From Polyangium spumosum (GTDB taxonomy: Bacteria > Myxococcota_A > Polyangia > Polyangiales > Polyangiaceae), in assembly GCF_009649845.1 (NCBI RefSeq), contig NZ_WJIE01000001.1:915054-979053 (forward strand): a stretch of 64,000 nucleotides of DNA. Reading direction: 5' to 3'. Positions 1-7,746 of this stretch are shown piece after piece. The notes beneath the pieces are model-generated. The model saw only the letters and a program-made list of their open reading frames with translations. It was not told the origin of the DNA and did not search any database. Position 1 is the stretch's first letter. Every line of letters begins with the position of its first letter. The position numbers and the translations under genes are program-made.

Positions 1-328
1 GCGCCGCGTGCAGGATCGCGAGCAGGCCGAGGGATCGCGGCACGGCGACGTACGCGCCGGACGGGATCTCTTTCTCGGACTTCCAGCCACGCGGACGAGT
101 GGCGCCTTTTCCCGGCTGCAGGGAGCGTCCGTCGATCACGCGCGCCCCGGCGCCGCCGCCCGCGACGATCACCACGACGGGCGAGAGCAGGACGGAGGCG
201 TCTTGCCCGGCGGCTGCGAAGAACCCTGCGATGACTGCGTCGGCTGCGCTGCCTCCGGCGTCGAGCGCGGCCTGCGCCGGGCCCTGCGTGGTCGAGGAGC
301 GCGCGAGGGCGAGTGCGCCGCGGATCAC
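1..328 (-). CDS. Gamma-glutamyltransferase family protein (partial, N-terminal part)
   Basis: The C-terminal part lies outside the window; about 109 N-terminal codons are present. The GTG start overlaps the stop of the DUF72 gene by four bases (GTGA), so the two are probably translationally coupled. The visible protein has the gamma-glutamyltransferase N-terminal pattern: AALDAGGSAADAVIAGF resembles the family's GGNAvDAavA, followed by a glycine-rich VAGGGAGARVIDGR stretch and a later AYVAVPRSLGLL segment like the family's vaVPG..gl. No signal peptide is seen, so a cytoplasmic, short or divergent member is likely. The nucleophile Thr of the small subunit would lie outside the window, so activity cannot be judged. 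Family assignment is inferred from pattern alone. Confidence 0.6.
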   Translation of the reverse strand, partial: MIRGALALARSSTTQGPAQAALDAGGSAADAVIAGFFAAAGQDASVLLSPVVVIVAGGGAGARVIDGRSLQPGKGATRPRGWKSEKEIPSGAYVAVPRSLGLLAILHAA

Positions 329-1056
329 TGCTCCTCGTCCTCTGCGACGAGCGGTCGCACGATGGGCGCGACCGGCGCCGCGATCGATCCGGCCTCCGGC
401 GCGCGGCCCGTGCGCGCGAGCGTGGCGACGAGCGTGCTCTTCGCGCGGATCGCGGCGCCGCGCGTCCCTTCGACCACCAGGAAAATATCGCGACGTTCGC
501 CGAGACGCTTCGCCACACGATCGAGCGCGGCGGCCGACAGCATGGTCTGCGCGCCGAGGGATCGCAGGCGCGTGTAGACCACCGGGCCGCGCGGCAGCTC
601 GTCACGCGCGGCATCGAAGATGGGGAGCACGCCCGCGGCGCGCGCCGTGTCGATCACGTCCTCGCGCTCCCACATGCCGCGCGGCTCCCAGAAGCGGAGC
701 GCGCCTTCGGCCGGGATACGCGCGAAGAGCGCGGCGATGCGCTTGCGGTTCGCCGCGGTGGGTCGGATCTCGGTCGAGGTCGAGAGCACGATGCACCGCG
801 CCTCGAGCGTCGTCGCGACCTCGAGCGAGGTGGCGAGCGCGTCATCGAGCGCCTTGCCGGGGGCGAGCTCGGCGACGACGCGCGGCAAGACCACGCTGAA
901 CACGAAGGCGGGCGGGGCCGCTTTGCGCCACTTCCGCAAGCCGGGCGCGCCGGGCAACGACATGTCGACCGGGCGGATCTCCACCAGATCGAGCTGATCC
1001 TTGTACTTCTTGATGTCGCCCTGGAGGGCGTGCAGGCCCACGTGGAGTCTTGCCAT
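325..1056 (-). CDS. DUF72 domain-containing protein
   Basis: A 243-residue protein with the DUF72 (YecE-type) TIM-barrel layout: MARLHVGLHAL start, a central FVFSVVLPR strand, an RFWEPRGMW segment and a late VVYTRLRSLG strand. Family members are usually 230-290 aa, so it looks full length. The biochemical function of DUF72 is not established. It lies 12 bp after the acyltransferase gene and overlaps the following gene by 4 bp, so it is part of a minus-strand run. Confidence 0.75.
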   Translation of the reverse strand: MARLHVGLHALQGDIKKYKDQLDLVEIRPVDMSLPGAPGLRKWRKAAPPAFVFSVVLPRVVAELAPGKALDDALATSLEVATTLEARCIVLSTSTEIRPTAANRKRIAALFARIPAEGALRFWEPRGMWEREDVIDTARAAGVLPIFDAARDELPRGPVVYTRLRSLGAQTMLSAAALDRVAKRLGERRDIFLVVEGTRGAAIRAKSTLVATLARTGRAPEAGSIAAPVAPIVRPLVAEDEEQ

Positions 1057-1068
1057 GGCGGGGTCTCT

Positions 1069-1965
1069 TTACTCGAAGTGGAACCACTGCGTGGGGTTCT
1101 CGCGCAAAAAGCTTTCCATGGCAGCGGCGATGCGCTCTGCGGCGAGGGAGAGCTCCGCCTCGCTGGGCCGGCGCGGCAGCGAGATCGGCGGACAGCTCCG
1201 CACCTCGTAGCGCATGTAACCCTGCCGCCGCGTGAAGACGGGCACGATCGGCGCGCCGCTCAAGGCAGCGAGCGAGAGCGGGCCCTCGGGCACGACGAAG
1301 GGCTCGCCGAAAAGCGTGACTTCGCGCCCGCGCATGCCCTGCGGGAGCCTGTCGATCTGGACCGCCACCACGCCGCCGCGGCGGAGGTGCGAGAGCAGGG
1401 GCAACGCGTCGAGCGGGCTCGTCCCCACGTGTACGATCCGCACACCCGCCTTGTCCCTCGCCTCGTCCGTGAGCGCCTCCGCGCGCTCGTCGCGCTCGTG
1501 CGCCATCACGACGACGACGTCGGCCGCGTGCACGCTGCGCAGGATCGGACCGGCGGCTTGCCAGCCCCCCGTGTGCGCCGTCGCGATGATCACGCCGCGC
1601 CCTTGCCCCGCCGCGCCGACGTAGTTCTCGTCCGACGCGCAGAGGCCGACGAGGCGCTCGGGCCGATCACGCCCCACGAGGAACGCCTCCGTCAAGCAGC
1701 TCGCGAAGCTCGCGAAGACACGCGCGACGTCCATGGTCTCGACGAGGACGCTCCGGGGTCCGAGCGCGCGCCTCAGGTTCTTGCGCACGGCGCGCCGCTG
1801 CCGCCCGAGCGCGGCCCCGAAGGCGAGCCCGATGAGCGGAGGCGCATAACGCACGAAGGGGCGCGGGCCGTGCGTCACGCCTGCGTCGAGCGCGCGGCGC
1901 CAGAACACGGAGTCGTGCCGGCGCAGATCGTCGAGCAGCTTGCCGAGGTCGTCTCCGATCCCCAC
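1069..1965 (-). CDS. Lysophospholipid acyltransferase family protein (LpxL/HtrB-like)
   Basis: A 298-aa protein of the LpxL/LpxM/HtrB acyltransferase family. It carries the HTGGW form of the H-x4-D/E catalytic box near residue 131, a VVAVQIDRLPQGMRG segment around the substrate site, a PEGPLSLAALSGAPIVPVF block and the typical C-terminal PTQWFHFE ending, where the family has (n)PeqWfW. These enzymes add a secondary acyl chain to lipid A or related lipids at the inner membrane. No obvious N-terminal transmembrane helix is seen beyond the hydrophobic stretch near residues 41-52. It sits 17 bp after queG in the same direction. The exact lipid substrate is not readable from sequence. Confidence 0.8.
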   Translation of the reverse strand: MGIGDDLGKLLDDLRRHDSVFWRRALDAGVTHGPRPFVRYAPPLIGLAFGAALGRQRRAVRKNLRRALGPRSVLVETMDVARVFASFASCLTEAFLVGRDRPERLVGLCASDENYVGAAGQGRGVIIATAHTGGWQAAGPILRSVHAADVVVVMAHERDERAEALTDEARDKAGVRIVHVGTSPLDALPLLSHLRRGGVVAVQIDRLPQGMRGREVTLFGEPFVVPEGPLSLAALSGAPIVPVFTRRQGYMRYEVRSCPPISLPRRPSEAELSLAAERIAAAMESFLRENPTQWFHFE

Positions 1966-1982
1966 GGGCCTCCCCTAGCGGC

Positions 1983-3137
1983 TCAACGGCGCGGCGCAAA
2001 GGGCGGCGCGTCGGGCTCGACGGCCCCCTCGTCTCCAGCGCTGGATCCAGGCTCTCGCTCGATCCTCCCGATACGCAAAAGCCCCCACTCACCGACCTCC
2101 CGCGCCGCCGGATCTTCATGCGCCGCGGCCCGCTCGAGCGTCCGCAGGTTGTCTTCTGCGTCCGGCCCCTCGGGATCTCGCGCGAGCTTGTTCGCCGCCA
2201 CGATCGCCGCGTTCCGCGCGAGCCCTCCGCGGCGCGCGCGACGGAGCGGCGTGCCCTGGATCGTCTCGGGGAACGCCTCCTCCTCGATCGAAGCGAGATC
2301 CGAGAGCCGCGTCTCGGACCAGCGCGAGAGCGGATGGAACTGCTGCGTCCTCGCCTCGGGCGGCGGCGCCGTCCGGTTGTACGGACAAACCTCCTGGCAG
2401 ACGTCACAACCGAAGAGGTGCTCGCCGATCGCCTCGCGTAGCTCCTCCGGCGGCGCGTCGTGTTGCTCGATCGTGAGGTACGAGATGCATCGCCGCGCGT
2501 CGAGCACGAAGGGCGTCGGGAACGCGCCCGTCGGGCAGGCGTCGAGGCAACGCGTGCACGCTCCGCAACGCTCGTGCATCGGCACCCCCGGCGTGAGCAC
2601 AAGCGTGGTGACGACCTCGCCGAGCATGACGTAGCTGCCCTGCCCCGGGACGATCACGAGCCCGTTTTTCCCGACGAAGCCGAGCCCCGCGCGCGAGGCC
2701 CACGCGCGCTCCATCACCGGCTCGATGTCGCAGAGCGGGCGCGCGTCGATGCCGGGCCCGAGGCCGCGGATGAACTCGGCCAGGCGGCGCAGCTTCTTGC
2801 GTACGAAGAGGTGATAGTCCTGCCCGCGCGCGTAGCGGGCGATCCCACGCGCGACCTCGGGATCGTGCGCCTCGGCCTCGGCCGAGCGCGCGTAACGACG
2901 ACCGACACACACGACGCTCCGCGCGCCCGGGAGGATCGCGGGTGTATCGAGCCGCCGCCGCTCCTCGACGTACTCCTCGAGGTACCGCATCGTGCCGTGC
3001 ATCCCGGCCTCGATGAACGCGCGGTAGCGGTCGTGCTCGACGTCGAGCGGCTCGTCGGCGCGCGCCACGCCGACCACGTCGAAGCCGAGCTCGAACGCCC
3101 TCTCCCGGATCTGCCGATCGACGTCGCTCGAGGACAT
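1983..3137 (-). CDS. queG: Epoxyqueuosine reductase QueG
   Basis: The protein (384 aa) catalyses the last step of queuosine synthesis in tRNA, reducing epoxyqueuosine with cobalamin and two 4Fe-4S clusters. The ferredoxin-type cysteines are visible: C191-x2-C194-x2-C197-x3-C201-P, and C244-x2-C247-x3-C251-P. The N-terminal DVVGVARADEP and the GMHGTMRYLEEY motif are typical. The last 100 residues form the HEAT-like repeats found in many QueG proteins. A clear ribosome-binding site (GAGGAGGCGGAG) precedes the ATG. The neighbours downstream are membrane and DUF genes, so the grouping is not functional in an obvious way. Confidence 0.95.
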   Translation of the reverse strand: MSSSDVDRQIRERAFELGFDVVGVARADEPLDVEHDRYRAFIEAGMHGTMRYLEEYVEERRRLDTPAILPGARSVVCVGRRYARSAEAEAHDPEVARGIARYARGQDYHLFVRKKLRRLAEFIRGLGPGIDARPLCDIEPVMERAWASRAGLGFVGKNGLVIVPGQGSYVMLGEVVTTLVLTPGVPMHERCGACTRCLDACPTGAFPTPFVLDARRCISYLTIEQHDAPPEELREAIGEHLFGCDVCQEVCPYNRTAPPPEARTQQFHPLSRWSETRLSDLASIEEEAFPETIQGTPLRRARRGGLARNAAIVAANKLARDPEGPDAEDNLRTLERAAAHEDPAAREVGEWGLLRIGRIEREPGSSAGDEGAVEPDAPPFAPRR

Positions 3138-3177
3138 CTCCGCCTCCTCGCACGCGCGAGCTTGCTCGACGATCGAG

Positions 3178-3744
3178 CTATCCGAACAGCCGATCGAGCA
3201 CGATCGCGCACGCCGCGCGCACGCTCAGGTGATTGTAGCCCGTGTCTCGGTCCGCGTGGATCGGCGCGAGGCGGACGTCGGCCGACGCGACGAGCTCACC
3301 CGCGAGGCCCCAGCCTGTCCCGAACGTGATGAGCACGGGTTTGTCCGTTCGCTCGAGCCGCGCGCGAGCATCGGCGTACCCCGTGACGGGCCCCCGCTTC
3401 GCCGAGGCCGCCGTCGTCCAGAGCTCGATCCCCGCGCGCCCCGCGCCCGGCGCGAGGGACTCGTAGACGTCTTCCAAGCTCGGCACGATCCGGAGCACGT
3501 CGAGCGCGTCGGCGCGATCCGGGATGCGCTTCTTGCCCGAGCCGTGGATCCAGTGATCGCGGATGCGCTCGGCGAGCAGACGCTGCGCCGCGACCGGGTG
3601 CACGATGTGAAGCTCCATCACGCCGAACGTGCGCGCGCTCCGGGCCATGTCGTGCAGGTCGAGGTTCGTGATCGCAGTCGTCACCGTCTCCCCGGCGCGA
3701 TCGAGCACGGGGTGGTGGACCAGGGCGAGCGCGACCTTCGTCAC
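3178..3744 (-). CDS. SPOUT-fold RNA methyltransferase following trmD
   Basis: The GTG start overlaps the trmD stop by four bases (GTGA), giving 188 aa starting [16 protein letters not shown]. The sequence matches the small SAM-dependent RNA methyltransferase family (RNA_Me_trans, SPOUT-like) often found after trmD in deltaproteobacteria: [20 protein letters not shown] near the start, and [10 protein letters not shown] and [19 protein letters not shown] at the C-terminus, where SPOUT enzymes form their knotted SAM pocket. The target RNA is unknown. It takes the place where many bacteria have rplS in this operon. A longer upstream reading frame exists but is only read-through inside trmD. Confidence 0.8.
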   Translation of the reverse strand: MTKVALALVHHPVLDRAGETVTTAITNLDLHDMARSARTFGVMELHIVHPVAAQRLLAERIRDHWIHGSGKKRIPDRADALDVLRIVPSLEDVYESLAPGAGRAGIELWTTAASAKRGPVTGYADARARLERTDKPVLITFGTGWGLAGELVASADVRLAPIHADRDTGYNHLSVRAACAIVLDRLFG

Positions 3745-4484
3745 GACGAACCTCGCTCGGCGCGCAGGCGCTTGGCTCGCTCCATGAGGTCGGGCCTCCG
3801 CTCCGCCGTGCGCTTCTCCGCCTGCTCGCGCCGCCAGGCCGCGATGACGGCGTGGTTGCCGCCTTTCAACACCTCGGGCACCTTCATCCCTCGAAACTCC
3901 TCGGGTCGCGTGTAGTGAGGGTGCTCGAGCAGCCCGTCCATCACGACGCTGTGCGACTCGAGCATCGCCGAGTCCGCGCTGCCGAGCACGCCGGGCAAGA
4001 GCCGTGAGCATGCGTCGACGATCGCCATCGCCGCCACCTCGCCGCCCGCGAGCACGAAGTCACCGAGCGAGATCTCCTCGTCGACGAACGCGTGCACCCG
4101 ATCGTCGAAGCCTTCGTAACGGCCACACACGAGCGTGATCCACGGACGCTCCGCGAGCGCCTCGACCTTGCGCTGGTCGAGCACGCTCCCCTGCGGCGAG
4201 AGAAGCACGCGGTGCGAGCGCGCCGCCTCCGCGCCCTCGTGGCCTTCACGCGCTCGCTCCTCGACCGCCTCGATGCACCCGACCACGACGTCGACGCGCA
4301 TCACCATCCCCGAGCCTCCGCCGTACGGCGTGTCGTCCACGCTCCGGTGTTTGCCGAGCCCGTGCTCGCGCAGGTTCGCGCAACGCGCGTCGAGCGCGCC
4401 TGCGCGTACAGCGCGGCCGACCATCCCCGTCGTCAGGAATGGCTCGAACATCTCGGGGAACAGGGTGACGATGTCGACACGCAT
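3741..4484 (-). CDS. trmD: tRNA (guanine-N1-)-methyltransferase TrmD
   Basis: The 247-aa protein makes m1G at position 37 of tRNAs that read CNN codons, preventing frameshifts. It has the family start [17 protein letters not shown], the [12 protein letters not shown]/tRNA motif, [22 protein letters not shown] and the [12 protein letters not shown] trefoil-knot segment. Length and order agree with typical TrmD. It lies 12 bp after rimM and overlaps the following methyltransferase, in the conserved rpsP-rimM-trmD order. Confidence 0.97.
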   Translation of the reverse strand: MRVDIVTLFPEMFEPFLTTGMVGRAVRAGALDARCANLREHGLGKHRSVDDTPYGGGSGMVMRVDVVVGCIEAVEERAREGHEGAEAARSHRVLLSPQGSVLDQRKVEALAERPWITLVCGRYEGFDDRVHAFVDEEISLGDFVLAGGEVAAMAIVDACSRLLPGVLGSADSAMLESHSVVMDGLLEHPHYTRPEEFRGMKVPEVLKGGNHAVIAAWRREQAEKRTAERRPDLMERAKRLRAERGSS

Positions 4485-4496
4485 GCGCGCGCCTCG

Positions 4497-5045
4497 TCAG
4501 GTCAGGCCGTCGATCGTGACGAGCCGGACGAGGCCTGCCTGCGTGTCGACGGAGGCGACGTAGTCGTCGAGCAGCGGCACCTCGAGCTTGCCGCCGTCCG
4601 CGCGCTCGACGACGAGCACCTCGCAGGTCGGGTACGAAGCAAGCGCGAGGACACGACCCACGACCTCGCCGGACGCGAGCTCGGCGCGCGCGCCTTCGAT
4701 GTCGCACGCGTAGAACTCGCCCTCTTCGAGCGGCGGGAACTCGTCGCGCGGCACGAGCAGGACCGCGCCACGCAGCGCCTCGGCCGCGTCGCGATCTGTG
4801 ACGCCCGCGAGCCGCGCGAGCACCGCCTTGTTCGCGCTCCGGACCGAGGTGATCTCCGCTCCGCGCTCCGTGCCATCCGGCAGGCGCAACTTCAGCGTCG
4901 GCCGCTCGGCGAGCAGGTCGGAGCCCTCGTGGTAGAGCTTGAGGCGCAGCTCGCCCTGGATCCCGTGGGCGCGCGCGATCTCCGCGACGGCGACGAACCG
5001 TCGCGGGGCCTCGCTCTCGGTCGTGGCGCGTCTACGCGGGATCAA
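4497..5045 (-). CDS. rimM: 16S rRNA processing protein RimM
   Basis: RimM assists maturation of the 30S head domain, binding ribosomal protein S19. The PRC-barrel pattern is clear: FVAVAEIARAHGIQGELRLK at the N-terminus and EFYACDIEGARAEL, GRVLALASYPTCEVLVVE and EVPLLDDYVASVD in the C-terminal half. I place the start at a TTG (5045) that overlaps the khpA stop (ATTGA), giving 182 aa, close to the usual 170-180. No in-frame ATG lies nearby, so a non-ATG start is needed. The frame stays open far upstream through khpA and rpsP, but that is read-through. Confidence 0.88.
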   Translation of the reverse strand: MIPRRRATTESEAPRRFVAVAEIARAHGIQGELRLKLYHEGSDLLAERPTLKLRLPDGTERGAEITSVRSANKAVLARLAGVTDRDAAEALRGAVLLVPRDEFPPLEEGEFYACDIEGARAELASGEVVGRVLALASYPTCEVLVVERADGGKLEVPLLDDYVASVDTQAGLVRLVTIDGLT

Positions 5046-5275
5046 TCCAGGATGTCGAGGTGGGCCCGGAGGCCCGCCTTGCTGGCGGCCGCGTTGAGGA
5101 GCGCGCGGATCGACTGCGCGGTGCGGCCATCCTTGCCGATCACCTTGCCGATGTCCTCGCGCGCCACGCTGAGCTCGATGCGAGGGAAGCGATCCCCCGT
5201 GACCTCGCGGACGGTCACCTTCTCGGGCTGATCCACGAGCGAGCGCGCGATCAGCGCGACGAGATCCAGCAGCAT
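5042..5275 (-). CDS. khpA: KH domain RNA-binding protein KhpA
   Basis: A small single-KH RNA-binding protein (77 aa from this start) in its usual place between rpsP and rimM. The KH signature is the VAREDIGKVIGKDGRTAQSI loop, i.e. the GxxG motif GKDG. The family normally begins like MLLDLVALIARSLVDQPEKV, which favours the ATG at 5275. An upstream in-frame ATG at 5302 would add nine residues, and its GAGG is too close to act as a good ribosome-binding site. The KhpA/KhpB pair is known to bind many RNAs and affect cell size and division in Gram-positives; the role in myxobacteria is not known to me. Confidence 0.88.
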   Translation of the reverse strand: MLLDLVALIARSLVDQPEKVTVREVTGDRFPRIELSVAREDIGKVIGKDGRTAQSIRALLNAAASKAGLRAHLDILD

Positions 5276-5308
5276 GGTGGAGGACGCAGGAGAGGGCGCC
5301 ATGCCTCG

Positions 5309-5563
5309 TTACTTCGCGACCGTCGCCGAGACGACGTCCGGGCGCTTCAGCAGGAGCTCGACCGTGTGCGAGGGCTGCGCCCCGACGTCGCGCCAGTGCT
5401 TCACGCGGGCCGGATCCAGGCGGATCTCGTTGCGGCGCGGGTCGTACGTGCCCAAACGTTCGATGAAGCGGCCACCACGCGCAGCGCGCTGATCGGCGAC
5501 GACGATACGGTAGAACGGGGTCTTCTTCGTGCCCGCCCGGGCGAGGCGGATATGAACGGCCAT
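5309..5563 (-). CDS. rpsP: 30S ribosomal protein S16
   Basis: The 84-aa protein is bS16, with the diagnostic MAVHIRLARAGTKKTPFYRI start, VVADQRAARGGRFIE and LGTYDPRR. It stabilises the 5' domain of 16S rRNA during 30S assembly. First gene of the operon rpsP-khpA-rimM-trmD-SPOUT, with gaps from about 30 bp down to overlaps. A good sigma-70-type promoter lies about 100 bp upstream (5670-5698). Confidence 0.98.
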   Translation of the reverse strand: MAVHIRLARAGTKKTPFYRIVVADQRAARGGRFIERLGTYDPRRNEIRLDPARVKHWRDVGAQPSHTVELLLKRPDVVSATVAK

Positions 5564-5669
5564 CGGTGAACCTCGGTCTTCTTGGAGATCCGGCGCTTGC
5601 CGGGCGCGGGCATGACCCGCTCGCTTTCGCGATCCCCCGACGCATCACGCCAGGGGAACGGGGGTGCGA

Positions 5670-5698
5670 AGGGTAGGCAGAACCCCTCCCCCGGTCAA
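5670..5698 (-). promoter_or_regulatory. Predicted promoter of the rpsP operon
   Basis: On the minus strand TTGACC (5693-5698) is followed after exactly 17 nt by TACCCT (5670-5675), close to housekeeping sigma consensus. The predicted start near 5662 leaves a leader of about 100 nt before rpsP. The rest of the 292-bp gap up to 5855 shows no gene. Confidence 0.6.
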
Positions 5699-5855
5699 GG
5701 CCGAACAAGACGCAATTTCGTCGAGGGGTCTTCGCTCGGGCACACGCGGGCGGCCCGGACGCACGCGCACGTCGTACAACAGGGTTTGTAGCTGGAAACG
5801 AGGGAAGAAGGGACACGCGGGAGCCCCCCGCGCAGCGACCTGGACAGGCGAGACG

Positions 5856-6053
5856 TCAGCCGATCTCGAGGATGATCACGCCGCGATTCGGGTCGTCCTC
5901 GTCGTCGTGAGGCTCCTTCGCCCCGCCTCCAGGGCGACGCGGAGCCGGGTATCGCTCGAGCGGGAGCTCCAGGCGAGGCCGGTTCTCCTCACGCTGCAGG
6001 CGCTCCCTCTCTTCCCGTTGTCGGATTTGCTCGATGATGAAAGGAGGTAGCAT
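5856..6053 (-). CDS. Small conserved hypothetical protein (65 aa)
   Basis: A 65-residue basic/acidic protein beginning MLPPFIIEQIRQREERER and ending RGVIILEIG, with a charged Arg/Glu middle and a PRRPGGG linker. Short proteins with an MLPPFIIEQIR head and an RGV-hydrophobic tail are, from memory, scattered through proteobacteria without known function; the conserved ends suggest a binding peptide rather than an enzyme. A ribosome-binding sequence (AAAGGAGG is on the wrong strand) does not help the start, but a TTGACC-N16-TAGATT promoter lies about 75 nt upstream. Confidence 0.65.
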   Translation of the reverse strand: MLPPFIIEQIRQREERERLQREENRPRLELPLERYPAPRRPGGGAKEPHDDEDDPNRGVIILEIG

Positions 6054-6130
6054 CCGGACTCCTCCGCACCGCGTGCTGTGGCGTCGCTCGGATGAACGTG
6101 CCTAGCAAGAATGGGCCCGTTCATGAGTCG

Positions 6131-6158
6131 AATCTAGCAATGAGAGTAACGGGGTCAA
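6131..6158 (-). promoter_or_regulatory. Predicted promoter for the 65-aa gene
   Basis: Minus strand: TTGACC (6153-6158), 16-nt spacer, TAGATT (6131-6136). The start would fall near 6124, giving a leader of about 70 nt. The same short region also holds an ATGAACG/CGTTCAT inverted repeat with 19-nt spacing (about 6092-6124), which could be an operator. Confidence 0.55.
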
Positions 6159-6179
6159 GCTTATCGCCCGGGACGACGG

Positions 6180-6188
6180 TGTTATGCT
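6180..6188 (+). promoter_or_regulatory. Extended -10 element for the DUF4350 gene
   Basis: TGT-TATGCT forms an extended -10 (TGn-TATnnT). It overlaps the first in-frame ATG at 6184, so translation more likely begins at the ATG at 6199, 10 nt after the box. No convincing -35 is present. Confidence 0.45.
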
Positions 6189-6198
6189 CGCCGCCTCT

Positions 6199-7746
6199 AT
6201 GACGCAGGATGGCGTGGGATCGCCGGAGCAAGAGCGCCATGTAGCGCGCGCCTCTCGTGCTTCGTCCTCGTCGCCGACGCCCCGAGCACGAGCGCGGGGC
6301 GCGGCGAAGCAGGCGCGCCGTTCCCTTGCGCTCTGCGTGGCGCTCGGCATCGGCCTCGCCTCCGTGGACACACGCGCCGCCGCGTTCGACGTCGCGGACA
6401 CGACGTGGGAGGGCTGCTCGGAGCTCTACGGCCTCGCGGTGAACGAGCTCGGCGACGGGCGCGTCAAGGCCGTCGCCGTGCTCGACTGGAACGAGGTCAC
6501 GCCGAACGACGGTGTGCTCGTCCTGCACCCGCTCCAGAGCATGGATCCGGAAGAAACCGCGGCCTTCATGAAGGCCGGCGGGCGCCTCGCGATCGTGGAC
6601 GACTACGGCCGCGGCGAGGAGACGCTGCGGCGCTTCCACATCGAGCGCACGGTCTTGCCCTCGCGCCCCGTCGCGGCGCTGCGCAACAACCCCCAGCTCG
6701 CGATCGCCGAGCCCGTGCTCACCGGTGACAAGGGGCAACTCACGGGCCCGCACCCCGTCGTGGCGAGCGTGCAGCAGTTCGTCACCAACCATGCGACGGG
6801 GCTCCGCCACCCGAACCTCTCGCCCGTGCTCGAGGTGCGCGCCGTCGGCGAGCCGCCGGCGATCGTCGCGGTCGCAGGCCAGGTCGGCAAGGGCCGGCTC
6901 TTCGCGCTGAGCGACCCGTCGGGCCTGATGAACCAGATGCTGCGCTACCCCGGCAACCGAGCGTTCGCCGTGGGGCTCGCCCACTACCTCGTCGACGAAG
7001 ACGGCGGCGAGCGGCAAGGCGGCCGGCTCTACATCGTCGCCAACCGCTTCTCCGAGGAGGGCTCGTTCGGCGGCAAGTCGACGCTGCGCAAGGACATCGA
7101 GGGCCAGATCCGATCGATCAGCGACGCCCTCGCGGAGGCGCGTCGAGACGGGCTCCCGAGCTGGGCCCACTGGGTCCTCGCGCTCGCCGCGGTGCTCGGC
7201 GTGGCCGCGTGGGTGACGCGAGCAGCAGGGCGCCCGTACAAGAGCCCGCAACCACGCTTCGCGCGGCCCGTGCCGCTCGTCGCGCAAGGAGGCGTGGCTG
7301 GTCGCTTCGCGCTGCTCTCGGCCCCGTCCTCGCCGCCGGGCCTGCTCCTGCTCGAGCTGAAGAGCGCGCTCGTCGAGGCGCTCTCGCACAAGCTCGGCGC
7401 GCCCCTCGATCCGTCGACGGACGCCGTGGTTTCTGCAGCCGAACGCGCGGGAGGCCTTGACGAGCGTGGCCGCTCGGCCTTGAAAGAGGTCCTCGCCGTG
7501 ATGCAAAAAGCCGAAGCCTCCGTCGTCGCGGGCAGGCCCGTCCGTGTGCCCCGCGCGGCGCTCCGGAACGCGGCCGCCGTCGTGCGAGACGTGCTCGCAC
7601 GGGCGGGCGCGATCACGTCCGAGCCGCTCGGCCACGCCGACGCTGCCAGAGGCACGACCTCCGATCGCCCGACGGGAACGAGCCCGACGAGCGACCCCTC
7701 ACGAACCCCGAGCCCGCCCGCACCCGCAGAGGAGAGCGCCACTTGA
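6199..7746 (+). CDS. DUF4350 domain-containing membrane protein
   Basis: Protein of 515 aa with a hydrophobic N-terminal segment after an Arg-rich region (LALCVALGIGLASV) that could be a signal or anchor, an extracytoplasmic DUF4350-like part (VLDWNEVTPNDGVLVLHP, GGRLAIVDDYGRGEETL, GKGRLFALSDPSGLMNQM), and a clear transmembrane helix (WVLALAAVLGVAAWV) at about residue 320, followed by a cytoplasmic tail. DUF4350 genes typically accompany MoxR ATPases and DUF58 proteins, as here. The ATPase start overlaps this stop (TTGA). The start at 6199 is preferred to 6184 because the latter lies inside the -10 box. The exact function is unknown. Confidence 0.75.
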   Translation: MTQDGVGSPEQERHVARASRASSSSPTPRARARGAAKQARRSLALCVALGIGLASVDTRAAAFDVADTTWEGCSELYGLAVNELGDGRVKAVAVLDWNEVTPNDGVLVLHPLQSMDPEETAAFMKAGGRLAIVDDYGRGEETLRRFHIERTVLPSRPVAALRNNPQLAIAEPVLTGDKGQLTGPHPVVASVQQFVTNHATGLRHPNLSPVLEVRAVGEPPAIVAVAGQVGKGRLFALSDPSGLMNQMLRYPGNRAFAVGLAHYLVDEDGGERQGGRLYIVANRFSEEGSFGGKSTLRKDIEGQIRSISDALAEARRDGLPSWAHWVLALAAVLGVAAWVTRAAGRPYKSPQPRFARPVPLVAQGGVAGRFALLSAPSSPPGLLLLELKSALVEALSHKLGAPLDPSTDAVVSAAERAGGLDERGRSALKEVLAVMQKAEASVVAGRPVRVPRAALRNAAAVVRDVLARAGAITSEPLGHADAARGTTSDRPTGTSPTSDPSRTPSPPAPAEESAT

